Positions 1 through 7,760 of a stretch of DNA of 18,148 nt are shown here, one piece after another. The notes under the pieces were generated by a model. It had not been told where the DNA came from, searched no databases, and saw only the letters and a list, made by a program, of their open reading frames with translations. How positions within the stretch are numbered: the stretch's first letter is position 1; each line of letters begins with the position of its first letter. Origin of the DNA: Aquimarina sp. (GTDB taxonomy: Bacteria; Bacteroidota; Bacteroidia; Flavobacteriales; Flavobacteriaceae); NCBI GenBank assembly GCA_020628975.1, contig JAHDEF010000014.1:1-18148 (forward strand). Direction: 5' to 3'. The position numbers and the translations under genes were made by a program.

Positions 1-585
1 ATCCTTATCGTCGTTTTCGCTGTCTTTTTTGTTATCAGAATTATCGTCCTCATCTTCCTTTTTATTGTCGTCTTTGTTTTGATCTTGATCCTGATTCTGA
101 TCTTTATTTTGATCCTGCTGCTCTTTCATTTTTTTAGCAACCGCTAAGTTTTTGCGTGCATCATTATCGTAAGGATTGTTACGCAGGGCATTTTTATAAG
201 ATTCAATGGCTTCCTCAAATTTTTGCATTTCGAAATACGCATTTCCTTCATTGTAATAAGCAGCACTTTTATCGCCTTCATTTTTTGCCAATTTAGCAGC
301 CTTTCCAAATCGGTTTGCTGCTTCTTGATGACTAGCCGTAGCAAAATGCGACACTCCTAAGTTGTATTGTCCTGTATTATTTTTAGCATCTTTCGCTATA
401 GCCCTGCGGTAATTTTTTTCAGCAGCTAATACGTTAGGGTTTTCGTTGGTTAAAATGGAATTCCCTTTAAAAACATATTGGTTTGCTTCTAACTCGACTC
501 CCTTTAATTTGTTTTCTTTTTGAGCATGAAGGTTGATTCCAACTGCTATAAAGAGAAAAACAAAAATTTGCTGTACTAACTTCAT
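1..585 (-). CDS. batC: BatC-like TPR protein (3' end beyond window)
   Basis: The frame is open from the ATG at 583-585 to the window edge, giving 195 residues; the stop lies outside. Residues 1-22 form a signal peptide ending in HAQ, so the protein is predicted to be exported. Residues about 45-145 are helical and fit tetratricopeptide repeats, with clear TPR-like spacing in the segments around YNLGVSHF and YYNEGNAYFEMQKFEEAI. From about residue 155 the chain becomes low-complexity and very rich in Asp, Asn, Gln, Lys and Glu. The start is 4 bp after the batB stop, so the two are probably translationally linked. TPR proteins at this position in Bacteroidota bat operons are called BatC and are thought to act as periplasmic scaffolds for the BatA/BatB VWA proteins. 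The family call rests on order and TPR character; the molecular role is inference. Confidence 0.85.
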   Translation of the reverse strand, partial: MKLVQQIFVFLFIAVGINLHAQKENKLKGVELEANQYVFKGNSILTNENPNVLAAEKNYRRAIAKDAKNNTGQYNLGVSHFATASHQEAANRFGKAAKLAKNEGDKSAAYYNEGNAYFEMQKFEEAIESYKNALRNNPYDNDARKNLAVAKKMKEQQDQNKDQNQDQDQNKDDNKKEDEDDNSDNKKDSENDDKD

Positions 586-589
586 CGTA

Positions 590-1630
590 TTATTTCTCTT
601 TAAAAATATTCAATTTCTGCACCCATAGTGTTCTTCTTTCTAACACTAAAACATCTAATAATAAAAACAATAATGCTGCTGCCAAAAACCATTGAAATTG
701 ATCTTTAAAATCAGCCACTTGTTTGGCTTCAAATTCATTTTTTTCAAAACCCGATAGCAATTGCGTAAGTTCACTTACTGCCTTATTGGTATTGCTTCCA
801 TCAATATATTTTCCTTTGGCACTTTCGGCAATATCTTTTAACGTTTCTGCATTCAATTTTGTAATGACAGTTTCTCCATTTTTATCTTTCTTATAATTTT
901 GAAGAATTCCTTTACGTTTAATGGGTATAACGCCTCCTTTTTCAGTTCCTACTCCAATGGTAATTATACGAATACCTTCTTTGCTAGCTTCTTTGGCTGC
1001 CGCAGTAGCATCGTCACTATGGTCTTCTCCATCACTTACAATAACCAATACACGGTTGGTTTGCTCAACATCATTGTAAAAGGTTTTGGCTAAATCAATG
1101 GCATCAGTAATTGCTGTGCCTTGTGAGGAAACCATGTCAGTATTTAAGGCCTGAAGAAATAATTTTCCCGAACCGTAATCGGTCGTAATGGGTAGTTGTG
1201 GAAAAGCACTACCCGCATAAGCGATTATTCCTATGCGATCGCCCGTAAGTTCATTAATCGTTTGTGAAACTAATTGTTGTGATTTTTTTAAACGATTGGG
1301 AGCTATATCTTCAGCTAACATACTTTTTGAAACATCAATGGCAAACACCAAATCAACACCTTCTCTTTTAATTTTTTTCAGCTTGCTCCCCATTTTAGGA
1401 TTTACCAATGCTACCGCTAAGGCAGCAAGAGCTAAACTTGCTAATATGAATTTTAATAAGGGTTTAAAACCTGATTTGTTTGGTGTTAGCGCTTTCAATA
1501 ATTCTGCATCAGCAAAATTAGATTGGGCTTTTTTCTTCCAAAATACATTTCCTAAGTAAACCACTAATAATAATGGAATACTTATTAAAAGCACAAAGTA
1601 TATTTTCTCTTCTAAAAAATAGATATCCAT
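590..1630 (-). CDS. batB: BatB, membrane-anchored VWA domain protein
   Basis: The protein has 346 residues. Membrane segments lie at about 10-28 and 58-76, and a third lies near the C-terminus (about 309-328). Between them is a von Willebrand factor A domain starting at about residue 92. The metal-ion-dependent adhesion site (MIDAS) is complete: DVSKS at 99-103, Thr172 in the QGTAITD segment, and Asp200 in VSDGED. The layout of two N-terminal helices, a VWA domain and a C-terminal helix is that of BatA/BatB proteins, which work with MoxR ATPases. Its place between batA (43 bp upstream) and batC (4 bp downstream) fixes the name. It is likely cotranscribed with moxR. Phenotypes for Bat proteins differ between species (aerotolerance, stress, envelope integrity), so the cellular role is not certain. 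Confidence 0.93.
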   Translation of the reverse strand: MDIYFLEEKIYFVLLISIPLLLVVYLGNVFWKKKAQSNFADAELLKALTPNKSGFKPLLKFILASLALAALAVALVNPKMGSKLKKIKREGVDLVFAIDVSKSMLAEDIAPNRLKKSQQLVSQTINELTGDRIGIIAYAGSAFPQLPITTDYGSGKLFLQALNTDMVSSQGTAITDAIDLAKTFYNDVEQTNRVLVIVSDGEDHSDDATAAAKEASKEGIRIITIGVGTEKGGVIPIKRKGILQNYKKDKNGETVITKLNAETLKDIAESAKGKYIDGSNTNKAVSELTQLLSGFEKNEFEAKQVADFKDQFQWFLAAALLFLLLDVLVLERRTLWVQKLNIFKEK

Positions 1631-1673
1631 TTTTATAGTTTTGGGTTATTTGCTAAAAAGCGTAAAACCATTT

Positions 1674-2678
1674 TTATATAAAACTTTTGAAAATTGTTTG
1701 TTTCAGCAGATATGATAAAGCTATACAGCCAAAGGCTATGATGGCGAATAAGCGGTATTTTTCATCGTAACTCGTGAATTTTAATTCCTCTACATCTGTT
1801 TTTTCTAGCTTATCAATTTCCGTATAAATCCTCTTCAATTTGTTGTTGTTGGATGCGCGAAAATATTTACCTCCTGTTTTTTTCGCGATTTCTTTCAATA
1901 ACTTCTCATCAATTTCTACAGGAACTGTAGCATATTTAAATTGTCCATTGGGATACATAGCTACTGGCGAAAGCGCATTTCCGTTTGTACCTACACCAAT
2001 TGTGTATACTTTTATACCGTACTCGGCTGCCAATTCAGCTGCTATTAAAGGATCTATAAAACCCGCATTGTTAGTTCCATCGGTAAGTAAAATAATGACT
2101 TTGCTTTTCGCTTTAGAATCCTTAATGCGATTGACCGCTGTTCCTAATCCCATACCAATAGCTGTACCACCTTCAATATCTTGAGAAAACTTAAGGCTAT
2201 TTAAGGCAGAAAGAATAATATTTTTATCACTAGTTATCGGAGTTTTGGTGTATGCTTCACCTGAATATACAACAACCCCTATACGATCGGTAACTCTACC
2301 TTTTACAAAGTTAGCAGCTACTCTTTTTAAAGCCTCTAAACGATTAGGCTTCAAATCTTTTGCCAACATACTCCCTGAAATATCAATAGCCATTGCTATA
2401 TCAATTCCTTTATTGGTTTTTACTTGAGTAGACTCTTGTACGGTTCTAGGTCGAGCCAAGGCAATGATAATAAAAGCAACACCAAGTAGTTTTAAAATTG
2501 ATAACACAGGATGCAGTTTAGAAACAACATCTGTACTTATCTTAAAACCTTGCGCATTTCCTAATTTTAATTCTGCCTGCTGCTGATTTCTTCGCCATAA
2601 ATACCAACCTATTAAAAGCGGTAACAGCAAAAACAACCAGAAAAACTCAGGGTTTTCGAAAGTGAAATTTTTAAACAT
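1674..2678 (-). CDS. batA: BatA, membrane-anchored VWA domain protein
   Basis: The protein has 334 residues. Hydrophobic helices lie at about 12-29 and 57-76, and a C-terminal helix at about 312-330. The VWA domain spans roughly 90-290 and carries a complete MIDAS: DISGS at 99-103, the Thr of EGGTAIG, and the Asp of LLTDGTNN. It is a paralogue of the next gene, batB, and shares the segment around SGSMLAKDLKPNRL with only small changes. The ATG at 2676-2678 shares one base with the stop of the preceding gene (TAATG), which supports translational coupling and this start. BatA/BatB proteins are thought to form a membrane complex controlled by the upstream MoxR ATPase. Family assignment is firm; the substrate is unknown. 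Confidence 0.94.
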   Translation of the reverse strand: MFKNFTFENPEFFWLFLLLPLLIGWYLWRRNQQQAELKLGNAQGFKISTDVVSKLHPVLSILKLLGVAFIIIALARPRTVQESTQVKTNKGIDIAMAIDISGSMLAKDLKPNRLEALKRVAANFVKGRVTDRIGVVVYSGEAYTKTPITSDKNIILSALNSLKFSQDIEGGTAIGMGLGTAVNRIKDSKAKSKVIILLTDGTNNAGFIDPLIAAELAAEYGIKVYTIGVGTNGNALSPVAMYPNGQFKYATVPVEIDEKLLKEIAKKTGGKYFRASNNNKLKRIYTEIDKLEKTDVEELKFTSYDEKYRLFAIIAFGCIALSYLLKQTIFKSFI

Positions 2679-4294
2679 TATTTACCACTATTAAATTTAA
2701 CCGATTTCAACATTCTATCAGCTACTTCTTTAGCTGCTTTGTCTTCTTTGTCATAACCTACAAATACGACTTGCACTCCATCATTTTCCGTAAATAATAA
2801 AGCACTATAATTAAAAGTTAATGTAAGATTGACTACAGGTACTATCACATCGAATTTCCCTTGAACTTTTGTTCCTTTTATTCCTCCTGAAATTTCAATC
2901 TCTTTAGTTTCTTGGGTAATATTTTCGGGCTTAAACTTCGCAAGCATTTGTGGTATTAATTGCGCTGCCATTTGTTCCTCAGAAATATCTACTTCTTGCC
3001 TAAAAGAAACGGTGTTTAACAATGCATAGAATTTTTGCTCAATACCCCCAAATGTATACAGTTGATTACCTACAATCATTTGCTGTTGCTGTGGTGGCAG
3101 TTCAACTTGCTTACGCTCTAATACATCAGGGGAACTTATAGAAATTGAAGGCACTCCATAAGAACTCGTAAACCAATCTTTCATTAACCAACCATTCGTA
3201 GAGCGACTATATACTAAATCTAAAAACGCTCCTACTTTGGTAGATGCTAAATAAGTTAAGCCACCCACTAAGAACACCCCAACCGTAACCCATGTAAGAA
3301 TAAGGTTTCGTTTTTTTCTTCGTTTCGCTTCTTTTTCTTTGCGGTATTCTTCGTTTTGAAGTTTTTCTTCTTCGGTAAGTTCTGGCTTGGCTTTTTCTAC
3401 GACATCTATAAAAGCAGTAATAAATTCTTTATCATTTTTTGCCGTTTCTAAACTTGGATTTATAGCGGCAAATTTTGCGAAATCAGCCGTTTGTAAGGTT
3501 TTTTCGAATTGAAGAATAGTTTCTTTCTTTAGCCTAATTTTACCACGTTTTGATAATTCTTGAAGTGTGGCTATTAATTCTTCCGTGGTGCTTTCTAAAG
3601 CATTATCGGCGACATCTTCATCTAAATAACTTTTCGCTACATCGGTTAATTTCGAGTAAAACTCTTTGTATTTATTTTCTTGTAATAATGAATTTCCATT
3701 GACTCTTCCCAAAGCTAGCTTAGCACGATCATACGCGGGTAATTCACTTTCAGGTAGAGGCTTTTTCTTAAGAATTTTCCAAAGAATAAAACCTACTAAA
3801 GCGGCAACGAGTAGAATTCCTAAAATCCAATAAGCAATTTTAGCCCAGTTGGTTTCCGATAAATCCTCTACTGGCATAATCCCTTTTATCGGTTCAATTT
3901 TTAAGGAATCTATTAAAACATCACGCACTTCTACTTCTAAAGAATCGGTGTAAAATGATTTGTCACCAATAAGTACTTTTTGTTTAGGAATGGTATAGTG
4001 GCCAGTATCAAACTGTGTTAAAGCATACTGTTTTAGCAATCTATAACGTCCTCCCTCGTCAAGCGTATCTATTTTTGAAGCCTTGATGACTTCTAATGGA
4101 GAAAAGCTTTTGTGGTCGGGAAATACAATTAATTTATCCTTATTATCTTGAACTTGTATGGCGTAGTTGATTACCGAACCGATTTCTATAGAAGTAGAAT
4201 CGACGGCACTTTGCACTTGAGCACTTATGGTAAAAGTCCACAAAAGTGATGCTAGAATGAATAAAATTCTACTAGAATATATTTTTAACTTCAT
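2678..4294 (-). CDS. BatD/DUF4381-like protein with two membrane segments
   Basis: The protein has 538 residues. Residues 1-25 form a signal peptide (ISA before QVQS). Residues about 26-150 look like a beta-rich extracytoplasmic domain of BatD type. A membrane helix at about 153-174 leads to a helical cytoplasmic stretch (about 180-325). That stretch contains an AYDRAKLALGRV segment, like DUF4381/BatD-associated proteins, and ends in a highly charged Glu/Lys/Arg run. A second helix at about 331-350 returns the chain to the periplasm for a C-terminal domain (about 355-538) that I do not recognise. The gene lies between the DUF58 gene (4 bp gap) and batA (1-base overlap), so it belongs to the MoxR-Bat unit. 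It may link the ATPase/VWA proteins to periplasmic partners. That role is inference; the DUF assignment comes from position and partial resemblance. Confidence 0.85.
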   Translation of the reverse strand: MKLKIYSSRILFILASLLWTFTISAQVQSAVDSTSIEIGSVINYAIQVQDNKDKLIVFPDHKSFSPLEVIKASKIDTLDEGGRYRLLKQYALTQFDTGHYTIPKQKVLIGDKSFYTDSLEVEVRDVLIDSLKIEPIKGIMPVEDLSETNWAKIAYWILGILLVAALVGFILWKILKKKPLPESELPAYDRAKLALGRVNGNSLLQENKYKEFYSKLTDVAKSYLDEDVADNALESTTEELIATLQELSKRGKIRLKKETILQFEKTLQTADFAKFAAINPSLETAKNDKEFITAFIDVVEKAKPELTEEEKLQNEEYRKEKEAKRRKKRNLILTWVTVGVFLVGGLTYLASTKVGAFLDLVYSRSTNGWLMKDWFTSSYGVPSISISSPDVLERKQVELPPQQQQMIVGNQLYTFGGIEQKFYALLNTVSFRQEVDISEEQMAAQLIPQMLAKFKPENITQETKEIEISGGIKGTKVQGKFDVIVPVVNLTLTFNYSALLFTENDGVQVVFVGYDKEDKAAKEVADRMLKSVKFNSGK

Positions 4295-4298
4295 GATA

Positions 4299-5168
4299 CT
4301 ATCCCCTGCGTTTAAAATATCCCAATAATTGTTTTACGTAATCTTCATGAGTAGCGCAACTCATCATACCTGCCCCACTTTTACTAAAGCTTTCTTTAAA
4401 ATAGGCTGCTTTTTCTTGGTAATACTTTTCATATTGTTTTCTAATGCTTTTGGAAGAAGTATTTACATATTGCAATTTTCCTGTTTCTTGATCTTGAACG
4501 GGAATCACACCCAAATTCGGAATTTCTTCTTCTTTGGCATCGTACACTCGAATTCCTGTGACATCATGCTTCCCTGCGGAAATTTTCAAAGTTTGCACAA
4601 AATCATCTTCCGTAACAAAATCAGATAATACAAATACTATCGCTTTCTTTTTTTGAACATTACTTAAATATTTGAAAGCTTCTGAAATATTAGTTTTATT
4701 GCTTTTAGGTGAAAATTCTAATAATTCTCTAATAATGCGCAACACATGAGATTTTCCTTTTTTAGGAGGAATAAATAATTCAATTGCATCTGAAAATAGT
4801 ATTAAACCCACCTTATCATTGTTCTGTATCGCAGAAAAAGCTAGTGTAGCAGCAATTTCAGTGAGCTTTTCTTTCTTAAACTGATGCTGAGTTCCAAATA
4901 ATAACGAACCTGATACATCTACCATTAGCATCAAAGTAAGTTCTCTTTCTTCTTCAAAGACTTTTATGTAAGGCTCATTATAACGCGCCGTTACATTCCA
5001 ATCAATCGCTCGCACATCATCCCCAAATTGATATTGGCGTACTTCACTAAATGTCATACCACGTCCTTTGAAGGTAGATTGATATTCTCCCCCAAAAACA
5101 TTATCACTTACTCGACGTGATTTAATTTCTATTTTGCGTACTTTTTTTAGTAATTCTTTTGTATCCAT
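4299..5168 (-). CDS. DUF58 domain protein, MoxR-associated
   Basis: The protein has 289 residues with no signal peptide or membrane helix, so it is probably cytoplasmic. It carries the DUF58 signature from about residue 35 to 62 (GRGMTFSEVRQYQFGDD, then IDWNVTAR). A VWA-like fold follows, with DVSGS at 84-88 as MIDAS. DUF58 proteins are nearly always encoded next to moxR and are regarded as partners or adaptors of the MoxR ATPase. The gene is 102 bp downstream of moxR, the widest spacing in the block, and 4 bp upstream of the BatD-like gene. An AGGTGA-like purine stretch just upstream of the ATG may serve as a weak ribosome site, which is unusual for this group. The family is certain; the biochemical activity is not known. 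Confidence 0.94.
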   Translation of the reverse strand: MDTKELLKKVRKIEIKSRRVSDNVFGGEYQSTFKGRGMTFSEVRQYQFGDDVRAIDWNVTARYNEPYIKVFEEERELTLMLMVDVSGSLLFGTQHQFKKEKLTEIAATLAFSAIQNNDKVGLILFSDAIELFIPPKKGKSHVLRIIRELLEFSPKSNKTNISEAFKYLSNVQKKKAIVFVLSDFVTEDDFVQTLKISAGKHDVTGIRVYDAKEEEIPNLGVIPVQDQETGKLQYVNTSSKSIRKQYEKYYQEKAAYFKESFSKSGAGMMSCATHEDYVKQLLGYFKRRG

Positions 5169-5200
5169 TCAATTCACCTTTGGCTCATTAGTATTAAGTG

Positions 5201-5249
5201 CAGAGTATAAAGTATATAGACTAAATCTCTTGATACTTTATACTATTTA
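5201..5249. repeat. Perfect 12-bp inverted repeat between moxR and DUF58 gene
   Basis: AGTATAAAGTAT at 5204-5215 is repeated as its exact reverse complement at 5233-5244, with a 17-base spacer. The surroundings hold further copies of related words (GTATTAAGTG, TTTACTTTGTACTGG), giving a low-complexity 'AAAGTA' texture. In the transcript this would fold into an AU stem with no U-tract, so it is a poor terminator. It could be a small dispersed intergenic element, an mRNA processing or stability hairpin that separates moxR from the downstream genes, or an operator. Confidence 0.6.
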
Positions 5250-5270
5250 CTTTGTACTGGTGCGAAGCGC

Positions 5271-6272
5271 CTATGGTACCTCTATTTCATTTACAATTTG
5301 GCTAATGATTTGTTCTGAAGTAATATTTTCAGCTTCTGCTTCGTAAGTAATACCAATTCGATGGCGTAATACGTCAGTAACTACAGCACGAACATCTTCA
5401 GGAATAACATACCCACGACGTTTTATAAAAGCATAACATTTAGCTGCCGTAGCTAAACTAATACTACCACGTGGCGAAGCCCCAAAATTGATTAAAGGTT
5501 TTAAACTTGATAGGTTATAATTTTCAGGATAACGTGTAGCGAATACAATGTCAAGAATGTATTTTTCAATTTTCTCGTCCATATAAACCATTTTAACCGC
5601 CTCTTGTGCTTTCAATATTTGGTCTGTAGAAACTACAGGGTTTACGGTTTCATAAGCCCCTTTTAAATTGGCACGCATAATTAATTGTTCCTCTTCGATT
5701 TTAGGGTAATCAATTACTGTTTTCAACATAAAACGGTCCATTTGCGCTTCTGGCAACGGATAGGTACCTTCTTGGTCAACTGGGTTTTGTGTTGCCATTA
5801 CTAAGAAAGGCTTATCTAAACTAAAGGTTTCATCACCAATAGTCACTTGCTTTTCTTGCATAGCTTCTAACAAAGCCGATTGTACTTTTGCTGGTGCACG
5901 GTTAATTTCATCGGCTAATACAAAGTTGGCAAAAATAGGTCCTTTTTTAATCGAGAAATCATTCTCTTTCATGTTGTATATCAGCGTCCCTACCACATCG
6001 GCAGGTAGCAAATCGGGGGTAAACTGAATACGGCTAAAACTTCCTTGCACGGCTTTTGAAAGCGTATTAATCGCTAAAGTTTTTGCTAAACCAGGTACAC
6101 CTTCTAACAAAATATGTCCTTGACCTAACAAACCGATAAGCAATCGCTCGATCATATATTTTTGTCCAACAATAACTTTGTTTAACTCTAAGGTTAATAA
6201 ATCTATAAAAGCAGATTCTTGCTGAATCTTTTCATTTATTGCTCTAATGTCAATCGAACTTGTTTGTTCCAT
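5271..6272 (-). CDS. moxR: MoxR-family AAA+ ATPase
   Basis: The protein has 333 residues, typical for MoxR (RavA/MoxR clade of AAA+). Visible motifs are Walker A GVPGLAKT at 58-65, Walker B VLADEINR at 118-125, sensor 1 ATQNP at 160-164, and the arginine-finger region PEAQMDRF at 174-181 with Arg180. The C-terminal lid contains RRGYVIPEDVRAVVTDVLRHR. MoxR proteins act as chaperone-like ATPases that insert metal cofactors or mature protein complexes together with VWA proteins. Here the partners are the DUF58, BatA and BatB proteins encoded downstream on the same strand. It is the first gene of the block, preceded by a 345-bp gap with a possible promoter. The family is certain; the client protein is unknown. 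Confidence 0.96.
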   Translation of the reverse strand: MEQTSSIDIRAINEKIQQESAFIDLLTLELNKVIVGQKYMIERLLIGLLGQGHILLEGVPGLAKTLAINTLSKAVQGSFSRIQFTPDLLPADVVGTLIYNMKENDFSIKKGPIFANFVLADEINRAPAKVQSALLEAMQEKQVTIGDETFSLDKPFLVMATQNPVDQEGTYPLPEAQMDRFMLKTVIDYPKIEEEQLIMRANLKGAYETVNPVVSTDQILKAQEAVKMVYMDEKIEKYILDIVFATRYPENYNLSSLKPLINFGASPRGSISLATAAKCYAFIKRRGYVIPEDVRAVVTDVLRHRIGITYEAEAENITSEQIISQIVNEIEVP

Positions 6273-6617
6273 AGTTATTTATGATCGTTTTATGTATTGC
6301 CCACAATAGGCAATTAGGTCCTTATTTATAATTATATCTTTTGACAGAAAATAAAGTCAACAATTTCTCTTAACCTTACAAGGTTTAAGATGGTGAATTT
6401 ACTATTCCTTAATTTTCTTTGCAACTTATCTAAAGATTTGGCAAAAGTTTATCGAATGCTATATTATTTTTAATACTATTCCTTATATATTTAAATAGAG
6501 AAACGAAGAAAAAAAAATGCTGTTGCAAATCTTTTTCATTCCATAAATTAAATCGTGGCAAACATAGTTTTTTAATAATACCATTTTACAAAAAGTGCTA
6601 ACCGTATAGCAGTCGAT
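6273..6617. other. AT-rich divergent intergenic region
   Basis: This 345-bp gap separates the minus-strand moxR block from the plus-strand AlbA_2 gene. I see no open frame of protein-like composition. It holds two short inverted repeats: ATTGCC at 6296-6301 with GGCAAT at 6309-6314, and CTTAACCTT at 6369-6377 with AAGGTTTAAG at 6380-6389 (one bulged base). It also holds runs of A and T around 6501-6517, and one promoter-like site reading leftward. No convincing TAnnTTTG site reading rightward toward 6618 was found. Confidence 0.7.
6559..6592 (-). promoter_or_regulatory. Candidate Bacteroidota-type promoter for the moxR block
   Basis: On the minus strand TATGTTTG (6566-6559) matches the flavobacterial -7 consensus TAnnTTTG. 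A TTTG (6592-6589) lies 22 bases upstream, within the 17-23 spacing reported for the -33 element. Transcription would begin near 6552 and give moxR a leader of about 280 nt that includes both inverted repeats of this gap. The match is by eye only, and chance matches are common in AT-rich DNA. Confidence 0.4.
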
Positions 6618-7760
6618 ATGATAAACAAACGGCTTTTAGTCAAAAATTTACTAGCTCATAACGATGAAAATAGCTTTTACGACAAAAAGTTACGACTTAA
6701 CTTATCTGAAAAAGAAGGCAAGGCTAAATTTATAAAACATATTTGCGCCCTATCAAATTCAAATCCCAAAAACAATTCATTTATAGTAATTGGGGTTAAA
6801 GATGAAGGCAATCATATTGTTGGAGTTGATTTTTTTGATGATAGTAAACTTCAAAATTTGATTAATGCTTATGTAGAAAATCCTCCCGTGGTTTCTTATG
6901 AAAATATTTCATTCCCCCACTTACCCGATAATAAAGTAGTGGGTTTGGTTACAGTACACCCTACGAATAATGGCATTTGTAAACTTCGAAAAAACATTTG
7001 GAAGTACTACGGTGGCTCCATTTTCATGAGAGACGGAAGTATTAGTATGCCTAAAGATAATATTGAGCCTCCACCCGATGTGAATTCTGAAATCGTAAAG
7101 GCTATAGAAAATCACTCGCATAACAATATCGGTATGACACTAGATGGGGTTTTTGATTTTATGAACACCCGCGAAGATTTAAAACCCCAATACAAGGTTT
7201 TTAAAGATTTTTTTGTAATGTGTTGGGCGGGAAGACAAAAAAGAGTGAAAAACACTACCTATTACTCTCGTGTTGATATTAAGCTGATTAATGAGCAATC
7301 ACAATTGTTTTATTCTGAATTTGACGAAGTCACTATTGAAATGAATAACGATCATTTTATAATTACCGAATTTGTCAATTTAGGCTATGACGGCAATAAT
7401 ACGTATTATCCTTTTGAAAAAGTGACGTATACTTTTAAAGAAAGTGGTAAATATTTTCAGGAATCAAAGCTGTTATTTGAACCCCCTATTTTTAATCCTA
7501 GCGTTATTGATTTCTTAATGAAAAAGAATTTTAAATTACTACGGAAATTAAAACATCAAGAAACAATAAGCGAAAAAGACGCCAGAAGCCTACGTGATTT
7601 ACCTAAGACTTATTTACTTTCGTACCTGAACGGGTACCTTGATGCGCTTGACCTGTTGAAAGAAGCCAAAAACCTTATTAAAGGATATAATGAAGAAGTG
7701 TATCGCATCTATAAAGATACCTTACGAGTTATTAGAAAAGTACGTTACAACAATGAATAA
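6618..7760 (+). CDS. AlbA_2/Schlafen-like putative nucleic-acid-binding protein
   Basis: The protein has 380 residues with no signal peptide or membrane helix. Residues about 15-145 fit an AlbA_2 (Schlafen AlbA-like) domain: a charged segment, then FIKHICALSNS, a beta-strand SFIVIGVKDEG, IVGVD, and a later strand KVVGLVTVHP followed by IWKYYGGSIFMRDGS. These are the usual AlbA_2 landmarks, often labelled 'ATP-binding protein'. By analogy with Schlafen nucleases, Glu17 and Asp22 (spaced E-x4-D) and Asp62 could form a carboxylate site; this is inference. Residues about 155-380 are not recognised; they include two aromatic-rich beta-like stretches and a helical, basic C-terminus. No ribosome site is visible. 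The stop overlaps the next gene's start by 8 bp. It could instead act only as a transcription regulator or RNA-binding protein. Confidence 0.8.
   Translation: MINKRLLVKNLLAHNDENSFYDKKLRLNLSEKEGKAKFIKHICALSNSNPKNNSFIVIGVKDEGNHIVGVDFFDDSKLQNLINAYVENPPVVSYENISFPHLPDNKVVGLVTVHPTNNGICKLRKNIWKYYGGSIFMRDGSISMPKDNIEPPPDVNSEIVKAIENHSHNNIGMTLDGVFDFMNTREDLKPQYKVFKDFFVMCWAGRQKRVKNTTYYSRVDIKLINEQSQLFYSEFDEVTIEMNNDHFIITEFVNLGYDGNNTYYPFEKVTYTFKESGKYFQESKLLFEPPIFNPSVIDFLMKKNFKLLRKLKHQETISEKDARSLRDLPKTYLLSYLNGYLDALDLLKEAKNLIKGYNEEVYRIYKDTLRVIRKVRYNNE

Noticed and set aside
144..344. Minus-strand 66-codon frame within batC
   Set aside because: It is a shifted reading of batC, which is open across the whole segment with a signal peptide and TPR composition.
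5134..5346. Plus-strand frame across the moxR-DUF58 gap
   Set aside because: It overlaps coding ends on the other strand and reads through the inverted repeat; composition is not protein-like.
7690..7752. 21-codon upstream extension of the phosphatase frame
   Set aside because: It lies inside the AlbA_2 gene, and the phosphatase domain begins right after the Met at 7753.
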